Assembly: GCF_000526155.1 (NCBI RefSeq) | Contig: NZ_JAFN01000001.1 | Location: 1,699,014-1,763,013, forward strand | Length of the DNA stretch: 64,000 nucleotides | Direction of reading: 5' to 3' | Origin: Deferrisoma camini S3R1 | Lineage (GTDB): Bacteria; Desulfobacterota; Deferrisomatia; Deferrisomatales; Deferrisomataceae | Shown here: one piece after another, positions 10,306-19,335 of the stretch | How positions within the stretch are numbered: the stretch's first letter is position 1 | Layout of the letters: each line of letters opens with the position of its first letter | Notes under the pieces: generated by a model | The model's input: only the letters and a program-made list of their open reading frames with translations | Told to the model about the DNA's origin: nothing | The model's database searches: none | Program-made: the position numbers and the translations under genes

Positions 10306-10446
10306 GGCGTCTTCTCCTTGGTACTCAGGTTTGGATGGTGCGGGTTCGGGCCTGGAAGGCCCCCTGGCGGCAACCCGCTCCCGCCGGGGGGAACGATCAA
10401 CACGGCACTGAAATGGGCCTACCGGTCTCTCGCCAATCACCGCCCC

Positions 10447-10785
10447 TCACAACGCGTCCACGCTCTCCTTGGCGGTGCGGATCTTCACCAGCCGGTTCAG
10501 GTTCTGCACGGCCACCACCCCGTCGCCGGGCTGCCCCGTACAGGCCGCCTTCCGGATCGTCTCGACCATCATGCTCTCGTCCTTGTCCGGACAGATCAGC
10601 TCCAGCTTGACCATGCGGTTCACCCGCCGGCCGAACTCCATGCTCACCTTGCTCTGGTCGGGATCCTGATTGGGCCCCACGGCCAGCACGTGGGTCAGGG
10701 TGGCGTTCACGATGCCGGCCTGGCTCAAGGCGTCGAGCACCTCGTCGGCCCGTTCCACGCGGATGTAGGCTCGGATCAGTTTCAT
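10447..10785 (-). CDS. PII-like protein associated with metal RND efflux
   Basis: A 112-residue GlnB/PII-superfamily trimeric signal protein (MKLIRAYIRVERADEVLDAL, then a T-loop region and GDGVVAVQNLNRLVKIRT at the end). It lacks the canonical uridylylated-Tyr T-loop of GlnB, and its partner gene is cusA rather than glnA or amtB. A PII subgroup (PII-NG) is known to be encoded with heavy-metal RND pumps, and this gene fits it by sequence type and position. The start has a GGAGTCACCGC ribosome site. It is probably co-transcribed with cusA, whose stop lies 67 bases upstream. The ligand and target are unknown. Confidence 0.82.
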   Translation of the reverse strand: MKLIRAYIRVERADEVLDALSQAGIVNATLTHVLAVGPNQDPDQSKVSMEFGRRVNRMVKLELICPDKDESMMVETIRKAACTGQPGDGVVAVQNLNRLVKIRTAKESVDAL

Positions 10786-10852
10786 GCGGTGACTCCGTGG
10801 TCTGGGCCGCCGGAGGGGCCGGACTCCCCCCCGGCGGCGGGTTCAAGGGGGT

Positions 10853-13800
10853 CTACCCTTCTTCGTCGTCCTCGGGCGCCGCGTCCGTGGCCCGGCCGTG
10901 AACCAAAACGCCCCTCAGCTCCCAGCGCTTCCAGATGTCGTACACGGCCGGGATGATCACCAGGGTCAGGATCGTCGAGGAGATCAGCCCGCCCACCATG
11001 GGCGCCGCGATCCGCTTCATCACCTGGGAGCCGGTCTCGTGGCCCCACATCACGGGCAGGAGCCCGATCAAGGTGGTGGCCACGGTCATCAGCTTGGGCC
11101 GCACGCGCTCCACCGCGCCCTCGATGATCGAGGCGTGCAGGTCCCCGGTGGTCTTCATCAGGGCGTGGGTTCGGCGTCGGTGGAACGTCTCGTCCAGGTA
11201 CACCAGCATCACCACCCCGGTCTCCGCCGCCAGCCCGGCCAGGGCGATGAACCCCACGGTCACGGCCACCGAGAGGTTGTACCCCAGCAAGAACAGGAGC
11301 CACACCCCGCCCACCAGGGCGAAGGGAAGGCTCGCCATCACGATGGTGGCCTCGGCGATGCTGTGGAAGTGGAGGTACAGCAGCAGGAAGATCACGACCA
11401 GGGTGATCGGCACGATCACGTTCAGGGTCTTGCGGGCCTTCTGCATGTACTCGTACTGACCGGACCACACGATGGAGTACCCAGCCGGGAACTTCACCTC
11501 CCGCTCCACCACCTCCTTGGCCTTCTCCACGTAGGACCCCACGTCCACCCCCTTCAGGTCCACGTAGATCCACGCGGTCTGGCGGGCGTTCTCGCTCTTG
11601 ATGCTCGGCGGGCCCTTCACGATCGACAGCTTCGTCAGCTGCCCCAGGGGCACCTGGGCGCCGGTGGGCGTGGGCACCAGCACCCGCTGGAGCTTGTCCA
11701 GGTCGTCCCGGAGCTCCCGGCTGTAGCGCAGGTTCACCGGGTAGCGCTCGAGCCCCTCGACCGTGTAGGTCACGTTCATGCCGCCGATGGCGGTCATGAT
11801 CACGTCCTGCACGTCCTGCACGGTCAGGCCGTACCGGGCGATCTCCTTGCGATCGATCTCGAAGTCCACGTAGTTGCCGCCGGTGACCCGCTCGGAGTAG
11901 GCCGATAGGGTGCCCGGGATGTCCCGCACCACGGCCTCGATCTTGGCACCCAGGTCCGAGAGCACCTGCAGATCCGGCCCCATCAGCTTGATGCCCACCG
12001 GGGTCTTGATGCCGGTCGACAGCATGTCGATCCGGGTCTTGATGGGCATGGTCCAGGCGTTGGTGAGCCCCGGGAACTGGATGGCCCGGTCCAGGTCCTC
12101 CACCAGCTCGTCGATGGTGATGTAGCGCTCCTCGGGCCAGATCTTGGCCAGGGGCTTCCGGATCCAGTCGGGCCAGTCCGAGAAGAACCGCTCCACCTTC
12201 TTCTTGCGCCACTCGTGGAGCACCTTGCCCCGCTTCACCTCGGGCCAGATCCAGGTCAGGGGCTTCTTGAGCCACCCCGGCCAGTCCGAGAAGAACCGCT
12301 TCACCCGGATCTCCTCGTACTCCACCTGGGGCCGCAACATGATGGTGGTCTCGATCATCGACAGGGGCGCCGGGTCGGTGGCCGTCTCGGCCCGGCCGAT
12401 CTTGCCCAGGGTGTGGTGCACCTCGGGAAAGCTCTGGATGATCTTGTCGGTCTGCTGGAGGACCTCCTTGGCCTTGGTGATGGAGATCCCCGGCAGCGTG
12501 GTGGGCATGTACAGGAGGTCGCCCTCGTTCAGGGGCGGCATGAACTCGCTGCCCAGCCGCGACAGGGGGTACCAGGTGACCACCACCGCCACCAGGGCCA
12601 CCAGCACGGTGGTCTTACGCCACTTGAGCACCGTTCGGATGAACGGCAGGTACAGGCGGATGAAGAACCGGCTGATGGGGTTCTTCGCCTCGGGGATCAT
12701 CCGCTGGGGCACCAGGCACACCGCCGCAAACGCCGACACCCCCAGGGCCGCCACCAGGCTCCAGTCCGGGAGCGCGAGCCCCGCCACTCCCCCGGCCACC
12801 ACCAGGGCCGGGGGCCCCGCCACCGCCCCCACCCAGGTCCAGAACCGGCGTCGGCGCGACGTTTCGGGCGAGAACGTCTCCTCGCGCACGAAGAAGGTCA
12901 TGAGCACCGGGATGATGGTGATGGCCAAGATGGACGAGGCCGCCATGGCGAAGGTCTTGGTGTAGGCCAGGGGTTTGAACAGCCGGCCCGACTGCTCCTG
13001 CAGGGCGAACACCGGCAGGAAGCTCACCGTGATGATCAAGAGGCTGTAGAACAGCGCCGGGCCCACCTCCTTCGAGGCCTCCACGATGATCTCGATGTGG
13101 GGCCGTTTGCCCCGGTCGTGCTCCAGGTGCTTGTGGGCGTTCTCCACCAGCACCACCGAGGCGTCCACCATCACCCCGATGGCGATGGCGATTCCCCCCA
13201 GGCTCATGATGTTGGCGTTGATCCCCAGGGCGTACATCACCAGGAACGACATCAGGATGCCCACCGGCAGGGTGAAGATCGCCACGAACGCGGACCGGAA
13301 GTGCAGGAGGAAGATGACGCAGATGATCGCCACCACCGTCATCTCCTCGATGAGCTTCCCTTTCAGGGTGTCCACCGCCCGCAGGATCAGGGCCGACCGG
13401 TCGTAGCCCGTCTCGATCACCACGCCCTCGGGCAGGCCCTTCTCCAGGTCCTTGAGTTTCTCCTTCACCCGGCGGATCACCTCGAGGGCGTTCTCGCCGA
13501 ACCGCATCACCACCACCCCGCCCACGGCCTCGCCCTCGCCGTTCCACTCGAGGATACCGCGCCTGAGCTCGGGCCCCAGGTGCACGTCGGCCACCTGCCG
13601 CAGGAGCACCGGCGTGCCGAACTTGTCCACCCCGATGGCGATGTTCTCGATGTCCTCGATGCTTCGCAGGTACCCCTTGCCCCGCACCATGAACTCGGTC
13701 TCGCCCATCTCGATGAGCTTGCCGCCCACGTCGTTGTTGGACCGCTGGATGGCGCGGCGCACCTTCTGGATGGGGATGCCGTAGGCCAGCAGCTTGTTGG

Positions 13801-14377
13801 GGTCCACCTCGACCTGGTACTGCTTCACGAACCCGCCCACGCTCGCGACCTCCGACACACCGGGCACGGCCGTCAGCTCGTAGCGCAGGTACCAGTCCTG
13901 GAGGGACCGCAGCTCCGAGAGGTCGTGGGTGCCGGTGGTGTCCTTAAGGACGTACTCGTAGATCCACCCCACGCCGGTGCCGTCGGGGCCCAGGCTCGGG
14001 GTCACCCCCTGGGGCAGCCGGCCGGCCACGAAGTTCAGGTACTCGAGCACCCGGCTCCGGGCCCAGTACAGGTCGGTGCCGTCCTCGAAGATGATGTAGA
14101 CGAAGGAGAACCCGAAGAACGAGTATCCGCGCACCACCTTGGCGTAGGGTACGGCCAGCATGGCCGTGGTCAGCGGATAGGTGACCTGGTCCTCCACCAC
14201 CTGGGGGGCCTGGCCAGGGTACTCGGTGTAGATGATCACCTGCACGTCCGACAGGTCCGGAATCGCGTCCAGGGGGGTGTTGGTCATGGCCAGCACCCCG
14301 CCCAGGATCACGAACACCGTGGCCAGGATCACCATGAACTTGTTGTTGATCGACCATTCGATGATCTTTTCAATCAT
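10853..14377 (-). CDS. cusA: CusA/CzcA-family heavy-metal RND efflux pump
   Basis: Inner-membrane proton-driven pump of the HME-RND family, working with a CusB-type adaptor and a TolC-type channel. At 1174 residues it exceeds the usual length of about 1040. The N terminus (MIEKIIEWSINNKFMVILATVF) and the TM4 motif AIGVMVDASVVLVENAH with its proton-relay Asp and Glu residues identify the family. Extra length comes from a hydrophobic insert after about residue 490 and from a duplicated RFFSDWPxWxxKPL segment in the periplasmic loop. Context with a Met-rich protein and cusB suggests Cu(I)/Ag(I) export. A GGAAGG ribosome site precedes the ATG. Confidence 0.93.
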   Translation of the reverse strand: MIEKIIEWSINNKFMVILATVFVILGGVLAMTNTPLDAIPDLSDVQVIIYTEYPGQAPQVVEDQVTYPLTTAMLAVPYAKVVRGYSFFGFSFVYIIFEDGTDLYWARSRVLEYLNFVAGRLPQGVTPSLGPDGTGVGWIYEYVLKDTTGTHDLSELRSLQDWYLRYELTAVPGVSEVASVGGFVKQYQVEVDPNKLLAYGIPIQKVRRAIQRSNNDVGGKLIEMGETEFMVRGKGYLRSIEDIENIAIGVDKFGTPVLLRQVADVHLGPELRRGILEWNGEGEAVGGVVVMRFGENALEVIRRVKEKLKDLEKGLPEGVVIETGYDRSALILRAVDTLKGKLIEEMTVVAIICVIFLLHFRSAFVAIFTLPVGILMSFLVMYALGINANIMSLGGIAIAIGVMVDASVVLVENAHKHLEHDRGKRPHIEIIVEASKEVGPALFYSLLIITVSFLPVFALQEQSGRLFKPLAYTKTFAMAASSILAITIIPVLMTFFVREETFSPETSRRRRFWTWVGAVAGPPALVVAGGVAGLALPDWSLVAALGVSAFAAVCLVPQRMIPEAKNPISRFFIRLYLPFIRTVLKWRKTTVLVALVAVVVTWYPLSRLGSEFMPPLNEGDLLYMPTTLPGISITKAKEVLQQTDKIIQSFPEVHHTLGKIGRAETATDPAPLSMIETTIMLRPQVEYEEIRVKRFFSDWPGWLKKPLTWIWPEVKRGKVLHEWRKKKVERFFSDWPDWIRKPLAKIWPEERYITIDELVEDLDRAIQFPGLTNAWTMPIKTRIDMLSTGIKTPVGIKLMGPDLQVLSDLGAKIEAVVRDIPGTLSAYSERVTGGNYVDFEIDRKEIARYGLTVQDVQDVIMTAIGGMNVTYTVEGLERYPVNLRYSRELRDDLDKLQRVLVPTPTGAQVPLGQLTKLSIVKGPPSIKSENARQTAWIYVDLKGVDVGSYVEKAKEVVEREVKFPAGYSIVWSGQYEYMQKARKTLNVIVPITLVVIFLLLYLHFHSIAEATIVMASLPFALVGGVWLLFLLGYNLSVAVTVGFIALAGLAAETGVVMLVYLDETFHRRRTHALMKTTGDLHASIIEGAVERVRPKLMTVATTLIGLLPVMWGHETGSQVMKRIAAPMVGGLISSTILTLVIIPAVYDIWKRWELRGVLVHGRATDAAPEDDEEG

Positions 14378-14387
14378 GTCGGCCTTC

Positions 14388-14427
14388 CGCTGGAAAGCTA
14401 GGAGGCTAGGAGGCTAGGACGCTGGAA
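14388..14427. repeat. CTAGGAGG minisatellite tract inside the efflux operon
   Basis: Tandem AAGCTAGGAGGCTAGGAGG-type units sit 11 bases upstream of the cusA start, in the 206-base cusB-cusA gap. The same unit type occurs at about 9556, 19780 and 53073 and, inverted, near 29325. The ribosome site of cusA lies between this tract and the ATG, so the tract is transcribed but not coding. Confidence 0.65.
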
Positions 14428-14583
14428 GGCGGAAACCCGTCGTGTTCTCGCGCCATCGTTTACCTCCACCCGTCAGAACGGCCTCCGGGTCAGGTACAGA
14501 GCTCAAATCCGGACTTTCCGAACCCCTGGGTGCCGACTTCTGGGCCCGACAGCGGAGGCCGGGCCGCTCCGGCCGCCCCGTGG

Positions 14584-16119
14584 TCACATGTCCTCGAAAA
14601 AGTCGTCCTTCTTCTTGCCCGCGTCGCCACCGTCCATGTCGTCGAAGAAGTCGTCGGACGACTTGGCCGGCTTCTCGGCCTTGGGCTTGCCCATCTTGGC
14701 CTCGAGCATCTTCTGCACGGCCTCCTTGAGCTTGGACTCGGAGTCCAGGAGGAACTGGCCCGACGTGACCACGTACTCGCCCTCGGCCACTCCCGAGAGG
14801 ATCTGCACCTTCCCGCCGTCCACCTCGAGCCCCAGGGTCACCTCGCGGGGCGTAAACTTGCCGTCGCCGCGGGTCACGAACACCACGTTGCGCTCGCCGG
14901 ACCGGAGCACCGCCTCGGAGGGGATCAGCAGGCCCTGGCCGGGCAGGGTGGTGCGCAGCTCCACGTCGGCGTACATGTCGGGCTTGAGCTCCAGGTCGGG
15001 GTTGTCGAACTCCAGCCGGATCACCACGTCCCGGGTCTGCCGCTGGAGGTAGGGGTACACGTAGGTCACCTTGCCCACGTACACCCTGCCCGGCTGGTAG
15101 GGCAGGGTCATCCGGGCCTCCTGCCCGACCTTCACCCAGGGCAGCTCGTACTCGTAGATGTGGGCCTCCACCCAGACCTTCGACAGGTCGGCGATCTGGT
15201 ACACGGGCTGGCCGGCCTTCACGAACACCCCCTCCACCGCCTTCTTGTGGGTCACCACCCCGGTGAACGGAGACCGGATCAGGAGGGTCCGGCGGACCTT
15301 GCCGTACTTCTCGATGGCCCGGATCTGGTCGGGGGGGATGTCCATGTACTCCAGCCGGCGGCGGGCCGACGCCAGGAGATCCGATCCGCCCTCGGTCTCG
15401 CTCAGGCTCCGGTAGGCGGTGAGGTACTCCTCCTGGGCCGAGACCAGGTCCGGGGAGTAGATCTCGAACAACGGATCGCCCTTCTTCACCAACTGGCCGG
15501 TGAAGTCCACGTAGAGCTTCTCGATCCAGCCCCCGAACTTGGGGCTCACCGTGGCGGTGCGGGTCTCGTCGTAGGTCACGTGGCCGTAGGTGCGGATGGT
15601 GCGGACCAGGGGGCCCTTCTCCACCGGCGCCGTCCGGATGCCCATGTTCTGCTGGATCACCGGGTCGATCCGGACCTCCACCCCGCCGACCACCTCATCC
15701 TCGTACACCGGCACCAGGTCCATGCCCATCTTGCTCTTGCCGGGGTGGTCGTAGATCTCCGTGGGGTTCATGGGGGCCCGCCAGTACAGGATCTTGCGCT
15801 CCTTCTTTCCCGACGCGGCGGCCTTGGCCTCGGATGCCTCGTCGCGCTTGGGCACCAGTTCCATGCCGCAGATCGGGCAGGTCCCCGGCTCCTCCGAGAT
15901 GATCCAGGGGTGCATGCCGCAGGTGTAGAGGGTTTTCTCGCCCTTCTGTCCCCCGGCCTCACCCACCGGCTGGGGAGCCGTGGCCACGCCGGTTCCTGGG
16001 GCGGAGAGCCATCCGAAGAAGTAGGCGGCTCCCCCGGCCACGCCCAGGGTCACCACCGCCGTGATCAGCACCACCCGCAGGGGGGATCGGGTTTTCGGAT
16101 TCTCAGTGTTGGTCGCCAT
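14584..16119 (-). CDS. cusB: CusB-type periplasmic adaptor with heavy-metal-binding domain
   Basis: Membrane-fusion protein linking the RND pump to an outer-membrane channel. The 511-residue product has an N-terminal membrane anchor (about 15-37) and a heavy-metal-binding motif (YTCGMHP, Cys67, then CPICGMELVP, Cys81 and Cys84). Next come the CusB-type segment MNPTEIYDHPGKSKMGMDLVPVY, hairpin and barrel domains (IEKLYVDFTGQLVKKGDPLF; KVWVEAHIYEYELPWVKVGQ) and an unusual Asp/Phe tail repeated as DDFFDDM and DDFFEDM. The start has an AGGAG site 8 bases upstream. It lies between a TolC-like gene and cusA. The duplicated acidic tail is not typical and may bind metal or a partner. Confidence 0.93.
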   Translation of the reverse strand: MATNTENPKTRSPLRVVLITAVVTLGVAGGAAYFFGWLSAPGTGVATAPQPVGEAGGQKGEKTLYTCGMHPWIISEEPGTCPICGMELVPKRDEASEAKAAASGKKERKILYWRAPMNPTEIYDHPGKSKMGMDLVPVYEDEVVGGVEVRIDPVIQQNMGIRTAPVEKGPLVRTIRTYGHVTYDETRTATVSPKFGGWIEKLYVDFTGQLVKKGDPLFEIYSPDLVSAQEEYLTAYRSLSETEGGSDLLASARRRLEYMDIPPDQIRAIEKYGKVRRTLLIRSPFTGVVTHKKAVEGVFVKAGQPVYQIADLSKVWVEAHIYEYELPWVKVGQEARMTLPYQPGRVYVGKVTYVYPYLQRQTRDVVIRLEFDNPDLELKPDMYADVELRTTLPGQGLLIPSEAVLRSGERNVVFVTRGDGKFTPREVTLGLEVDGGKVQILSGVAEGEYVVTSGQFLLDSESKLKEAVQKMLEAKMGKPKAEKPAKSSDDFFDDMDGGDAGKKKDDFFEDM

Positions 16120-16131
16120 GAAAGGAACTCC

Positions 16132-16176
16132 TAAGCCGTTGGTCGTTGATCGTCGGTCGTCAGCCGTCGGGGGAAC
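16132..16176. repeat. GGTCGTTGATCGTCGGTCGTC-like tract
   Basis: Short run of TTGGTCGTTGATCGTCGGTC-type units in the 72-base gap between the TolC-like gene and cusB. Related tracts occur at 20925, 29380, 36132, 45370 and 47243, always intergenic. It does not interrupt the cusB ribosome site. Confidence 0.55.
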
Positions 16177-16191
16177 AGGGGGGCGGTCCTC

Positions 16192-17778
16192 CTACCGGCT
16201 CGTGCCCCCTTGGTCCATCCCCAAAGCCTCGGCCAGCTCGGCCCAGGCCACGCCCAGGTCGGCGCGTTTTCGCGCCTCGGTCAGGTTCGCCCCCAGCCAC
16301 CCCATGTACGAGCCGATCACGTCGGCGAACATGACCTCACCGGCCTCGTACCCCCGGGTGGCCACGTCCAGGGCCGCCCGGGACAGCCCCACCACCTTGC
16401 TGGCGTACAGGTCCTCTTCGCGGGCCGCGCGGTCCAGCCGGAACCAGGCGTCGTGGACCCCGAAGCGGGTGGCGGCCTCTTCCTTGCGCAGCCGCTGCCG
16501 CAGGGCCTCGAGCTTTTGGCGGGTCTCCCGCACGTAGGCGTCCCCGCGGCCGTACCACGGCATCTTGGGCAGCCCCGCCCCCACCGAAGCCGTGGTCACC
16601 GTGGCGAACGGCTCCTTCACGCGGGCCGTGCCCACCTGGTTCACCGCCTCGTCCTGGTACAGGGAAAGGTTCAGGGTGTAATCGGGGTAGATCCGCGTCT
16701 CGGCCAACTCGATCATCCGCTCCATCTTGCCCACCTGCGCCCGGAGCATCCGCAGCTCCTGGCGCCGGTCCAGGGCGACCTCGTACAGGGGGCCGAGTTC
16801 CGGCACGTTTCGCACGGGCTCGATCTTGGCCGGCCGTCCCACCGTCACCTCGGGGGGCAGGTCCAGGATCTCGCGGATCTTCGACTCCACGGTGTGGCGC
16901 TGCTCGGCCAGGGTCTGCACGTCCTCGGTCACGGTCTCGCGCCGGATCCGAACCTGGATCACGTCCTGGAAGTTGGTCTTCCCGGCCTCGTACCGGGCCT
17001 TGGCCACGGACTCGAGCCGTTCGAGCAGTTCGAGCATCTCAGTGGTGATCCGCTCGGCCTCGGTCACGAACTCCAGGTTCCAATAGGCCTTGCGGATGTT
17101 GGTGATCGCGGTGCGCCGGGCGATCTCGAGCCCCTCGGCGGCCGCCCTCACCTCCTGGGTGACGATCTCGCCCTTCAGGGCCAGCAGGCCGGGGAACGGG
17201 AACCGCATCTGCACCGGCTCCCGGCCCTTCATGGGCCCCACCCCGTTCATCAGCCCCTCGGTGAAGGCCGTGTACTGGCGTAGGATCTCGTCGAGGTTCC
17301 ACGCCTGGGTGTAGCGCTCCAAGATCCCACGCAAGCGGTCCTGGGCGGCACGGATTCCCGGGTTGCGCAGCCAGGTGAGCACCTCGAGGTCCTGCAGGGT
17401 GACCCCGTCGGCGGCGAGTGCCCGGGCGGCGACCCCGGCGTCGTCGGCAGCGTCCCGGAGCCGGGCGAGAACTTCGTCCGGCGGGGAGTAGAACCCTTCC
17501 GACGGCGCTGCCTGCTCCAGGGCCTTGGTCCATCGCTGCCGGGCCTGCGCAAGCACCTCCTTCTGGCGCTCGAACTCTTCGCTCCCGGCGGGTTTCGCCT
17601 TTGCCGGAACGGCCGGAGCGGCAGCGGTCTGGGTTCGGTACAGCCCCTCGGGCTGGTAGGACTCCCACTGGTCGCTCAGCTCCCCGTACCCGGCCCAGGC
17701 CGGCGCCCCGGCGAACACGGCGACGCCCAACGCCCAGAGCGCCGGCATCCGGCGGATCCAATTCCGTAACCGTCTCAT
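16192..17778 (-). CDS. TolC-family outer-membrane efflux protein (second of two)
   Basis: A 528-residue exported outer-membrane factor of the TolC/CusC family. It has a signal sequence (MPALWALGVAVFAGAPAWA within residues 10-30), long amphipathic helices (ARYEAGKTNFQDVIQVRIRRETV) and a C-terminal repeat half (TRGYEAGEVMFADVIGSYMGWLGANL). The ATG at 17778 overlaps the stop of the upstream TolC-like gene (ATGA), so the two are translationally coupled. It has an extra N-terminal region (about 60-150) compared with its neighbour and is only distantly related to it. Probably the second channel of the efflux operon. Confidence 0.88.
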   Translation of the reverse strand: MRRLRNWIRRMPALWALGVAVFAGAPAWAGYGELSDQWESYQPEGLYRTQTAAAPAVPAKAKPAGSEEFERQKEVLAQARQRWTKALEQAAPSEGFYSPPDEVLARLRDAADDAGVAARALAADGVTLQDLEVLTWLRNPGIRAAQDRLRGILERYTQAWNLDEILRQYTAFTEGLMNGVGPMKGREPVQMRFPFPGLLALKGEIVTQEVRAAAEGLEIARRTAITNIRKAYWNLEFVTEAERITTEMLELLERLESVAKARYEAGKTNFQDVIQVRIRRETVTEDVQTLAEQRHTVESKIREILDLPPEVTVGRPAKIEPVRNVPELGPLYEVALDRRQELRMLRAQVGKMERMIELAETRIYPDYTLNLSLYQDEAVNQVGTARVKEPFATVTTASVGAGLPKMPWYGRGDAYVRETRQKLEALRQRLRKEEAATRFGVHDAWFRLDRAAREEDLYASKVVGLSRAALDVATRGYEAGEVMFADVIGSYMGWLGANLTEARKRADLGVAWAELAEALGMDQGGTSR

Positions 17779-19106
17779 TGCTTCCCCTCCTCGGCGCTTG
17801 CTTCCCGCCGGGTCAGGCTCGTGGCCGTCAGCCGTTCCAGCCGGGCCAGGAACTTCCCGTAGTCGGCCTCGGCCCGGGCCAGGGAGAGCTGGAAGTTGTA
17901 GTACACCGACTGAGTCTCCACGAAGTCGCTGAAGCTCCCCTCCCCCTCCTGGAACCACGTCTCGGCCACATCCAGGGACTGGGCAGCCTGGGGCAGGAGC
18001 TCGTCCCGGTAGAGCGTAACCAACCGCTCCGCATTCTTGAGACGGAAGTACACGCTTCGGATGGCCGCGTCGGTGTCGTTGATCCGCGCGACCTTCAGGG
18101 CCCGGGCCCGCTCGATCTCCGCGCGGGCGGCCGCGGTCCGGCCCGCGTTCTTCCCGAGCCACAGGGGAATCGTCATGCCGAACTGAACGCCCAGGGCGTC
18201 ACGGCCGGCATCGTCGGGCTCGTTGGCCACGTCCGGCTCCCCGACGCCCGCGTAGAACAGCCCCACCTTGAAGTCCGGCCGGTTCTCGTACCGGGCTAGG
18301 TCCAGCTTGGCCCTCGCCTTCGCCACCCGGGCCTCGGCGATCCGGATCTCCTCCTGCCGCTTGGCCGCCAGCTCGTGGATCTCATCGAGGCTGTAGGCCA
18401 GGGGCTGGAACGGGATCTCCGGCAGAGGCCCCAGCTCGGCGCCCGGAGCGCGGTTGAGCAGCGCGTTCAACCGGGCCCGCTCCGTGGCCTCGAGCTCCTC
18501 GAGCAGGAGGGCGTCGTACTCCAGCTGGGCCCGCTGGGACTGGGCCTTGGCCACGTCCACGAACGTGGCCCGGTCGCCGGCGTGGGCGGTCTCGGCCACC
18601 TTGCGCATGTGGTCCAGCAGCTCCCGGTTCGCCGCCACCACCTGCTTGGCGCGCCGGATGTAGAGCAGCTCGTGGACCGACTCGCGAAGCGCCACGATCA
18701 CGTCCCTCACCGTCTTGTCGAGCTCCAGACGGGCGATGCGCGCATCCGCCTCCACCACCTCCCCGGCCTTCGAGAGCTTGCCGGGAAACGGAATCATCTG
18801 ACTCAGCACCGCGTTCCAGTCCTGCGGCCCCAACCTCGTCTCGATCGGCTCGGGGAAGTAGGTCACCATGACCTGGGGATCGGGGTACGCCGTGGAGACC
18901 CGGTAACGCTCCACCACGGACTTCCATTTCTGACGGGCCGCCGCAATCTTGGGGTTGGTCTGGTACGCGTAGGTCACCAGATCCGCCACCGAGGGGCCGC
19001 TCCGGAGCCGGGCCTCCAAAGCGGCCGGGGCCTCGGCAGCCCGGACCGGCGCCACCGCAACGGCGACCGCCAGCGCGCCCATCATCCATCCAACGGTTCG
19101 TTTCAT
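17775..19106 (-). CDS. TolC-family outer-membrane efflux protein (first gene of the efflux operon)
   Basis: A 443-residue exported outer-membrane factor, family TolC/CusC/CzcC. The signal sequence is MKRTVGWMMGALAVAVAVAPVRA. Typical features are DPQVMVTYFPEPIETRLGPQ, the helix AKQVVAANRELLDHMRKVAETAHAGDRATFVDVAKAQ and EGSFSDFVETQSVYYNFQLSLARAE (the last two are spaced repeats of the two-fold helical barrel). The start at 19106 has a GGAGAGAATGGG site. It is the first gene behind a sigma-54 core at 19217-19232, about 100 bases downstream of the expected transcription start. Confidence 0.9.
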   Translation of the reverse strand: MKRTVGWMMGALAVAVAVAPVRAAEAPAALEARLRSGPSVADLVTYAYQTNPKIAAARQKWKSVVERYRVSTAYPDPQVMVTYFPEPIETRLGPQDWNAVLSQMIPFPGKLSKAGEVVEADARIARLELDKTVRDVIVALRESVHELLYIRRAKQVVAANRELLDHMRKVAETAHAGDRATFVDVAKAQSQRAQLEYDALLLEELEATERARLNALLNRAPGAELGPLPEIPFQPLAYSLDEIHELAAKRQEEIRIAEARVAKARAKLDLARYENRPDFKVGLFYAGVGEPDVANEPDDAGRDALGVQFGMTIPLWLGKNAGRTAAARAEIERARALKVARINDTDAAIRSVYFRLKNAERLVTLYRDELLPQAAQSLDVAETWFQEGEGSFSDFVETQSVYYNFQLSLARAEADYGKFLARLERLTATSLTRREASAEEGKQ

Positions 19107-19216
19107 CCCATTCTCTCCGGTCTTCGAAGAAACCCAGCGGACGGCAGCCGTTATACCCGGGGCCCAGAAATTCGCAAACCGAACTCGCGTCGCCGTCCCG
19201 GGTCGGCGGCCCAAGG

Positions 19217-19232
19217 AGCAACCCATGTGCCA
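19217..19232 (-). promoter_or_regulatory. Sigma-54 promoter core for the efflux operon
   Basis: Read on the minus strand the sequence is TGGCACATGGGTTGCT. GG and GC are exactly 10 bases apart, with near-consensus TGGCAC (-24) and TTGCT (-12). Transcription should start near 19206, leaving a leader of about 100 bases before the first TolC-like gene. A tandem pair of 14-base motifs lies about 70-105 bases upstream, the usual position for an enhancer-binding protein. Confidence 0.8.
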
Positions 19233-19299
19233 GCCACCATTCCACCGTTATTCTCACCTGTTAGCACGATGGGTTTCCTCTCGAGAACGGCGGCATGAA

Positions 19300-19335
19300 G
19301 ACTATTCTCCAACCGCCTGTGGACTATTGAGCACC
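19300..19335. promoter_or_regulatory. Tandem 14-base enhancer-like motifs (efflux operon)
   Basis: Forward-strand GACTATTCTCCAAC (19300-19313) and GACTATTGAGCACC (19322-19335) start 22 bases apart, two helical turns. A pair with the same spacing and near-identical sequence is found at 33080-33115, again upstream of a sigma-54 core. The second copy overlaps the stop codon of the HMA-domain gene. Likely binding sites for a sigma-54 activator, with the response regulator at 23605-24975 as the nearest candidate; this is inference. Confidence 0.65.

Noticed and set aside
12215-14401. Long plus-strand frame opposite cusA
   Set aside because: Shadow of the RND pump gene; composition is biased and no motif or ribosome site supports it.
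14388-14427. CTAGGAGG tract as a CRISPR-like array
   Set aside because: Units are short, contiguous and without spacers; it is a minisatellite.
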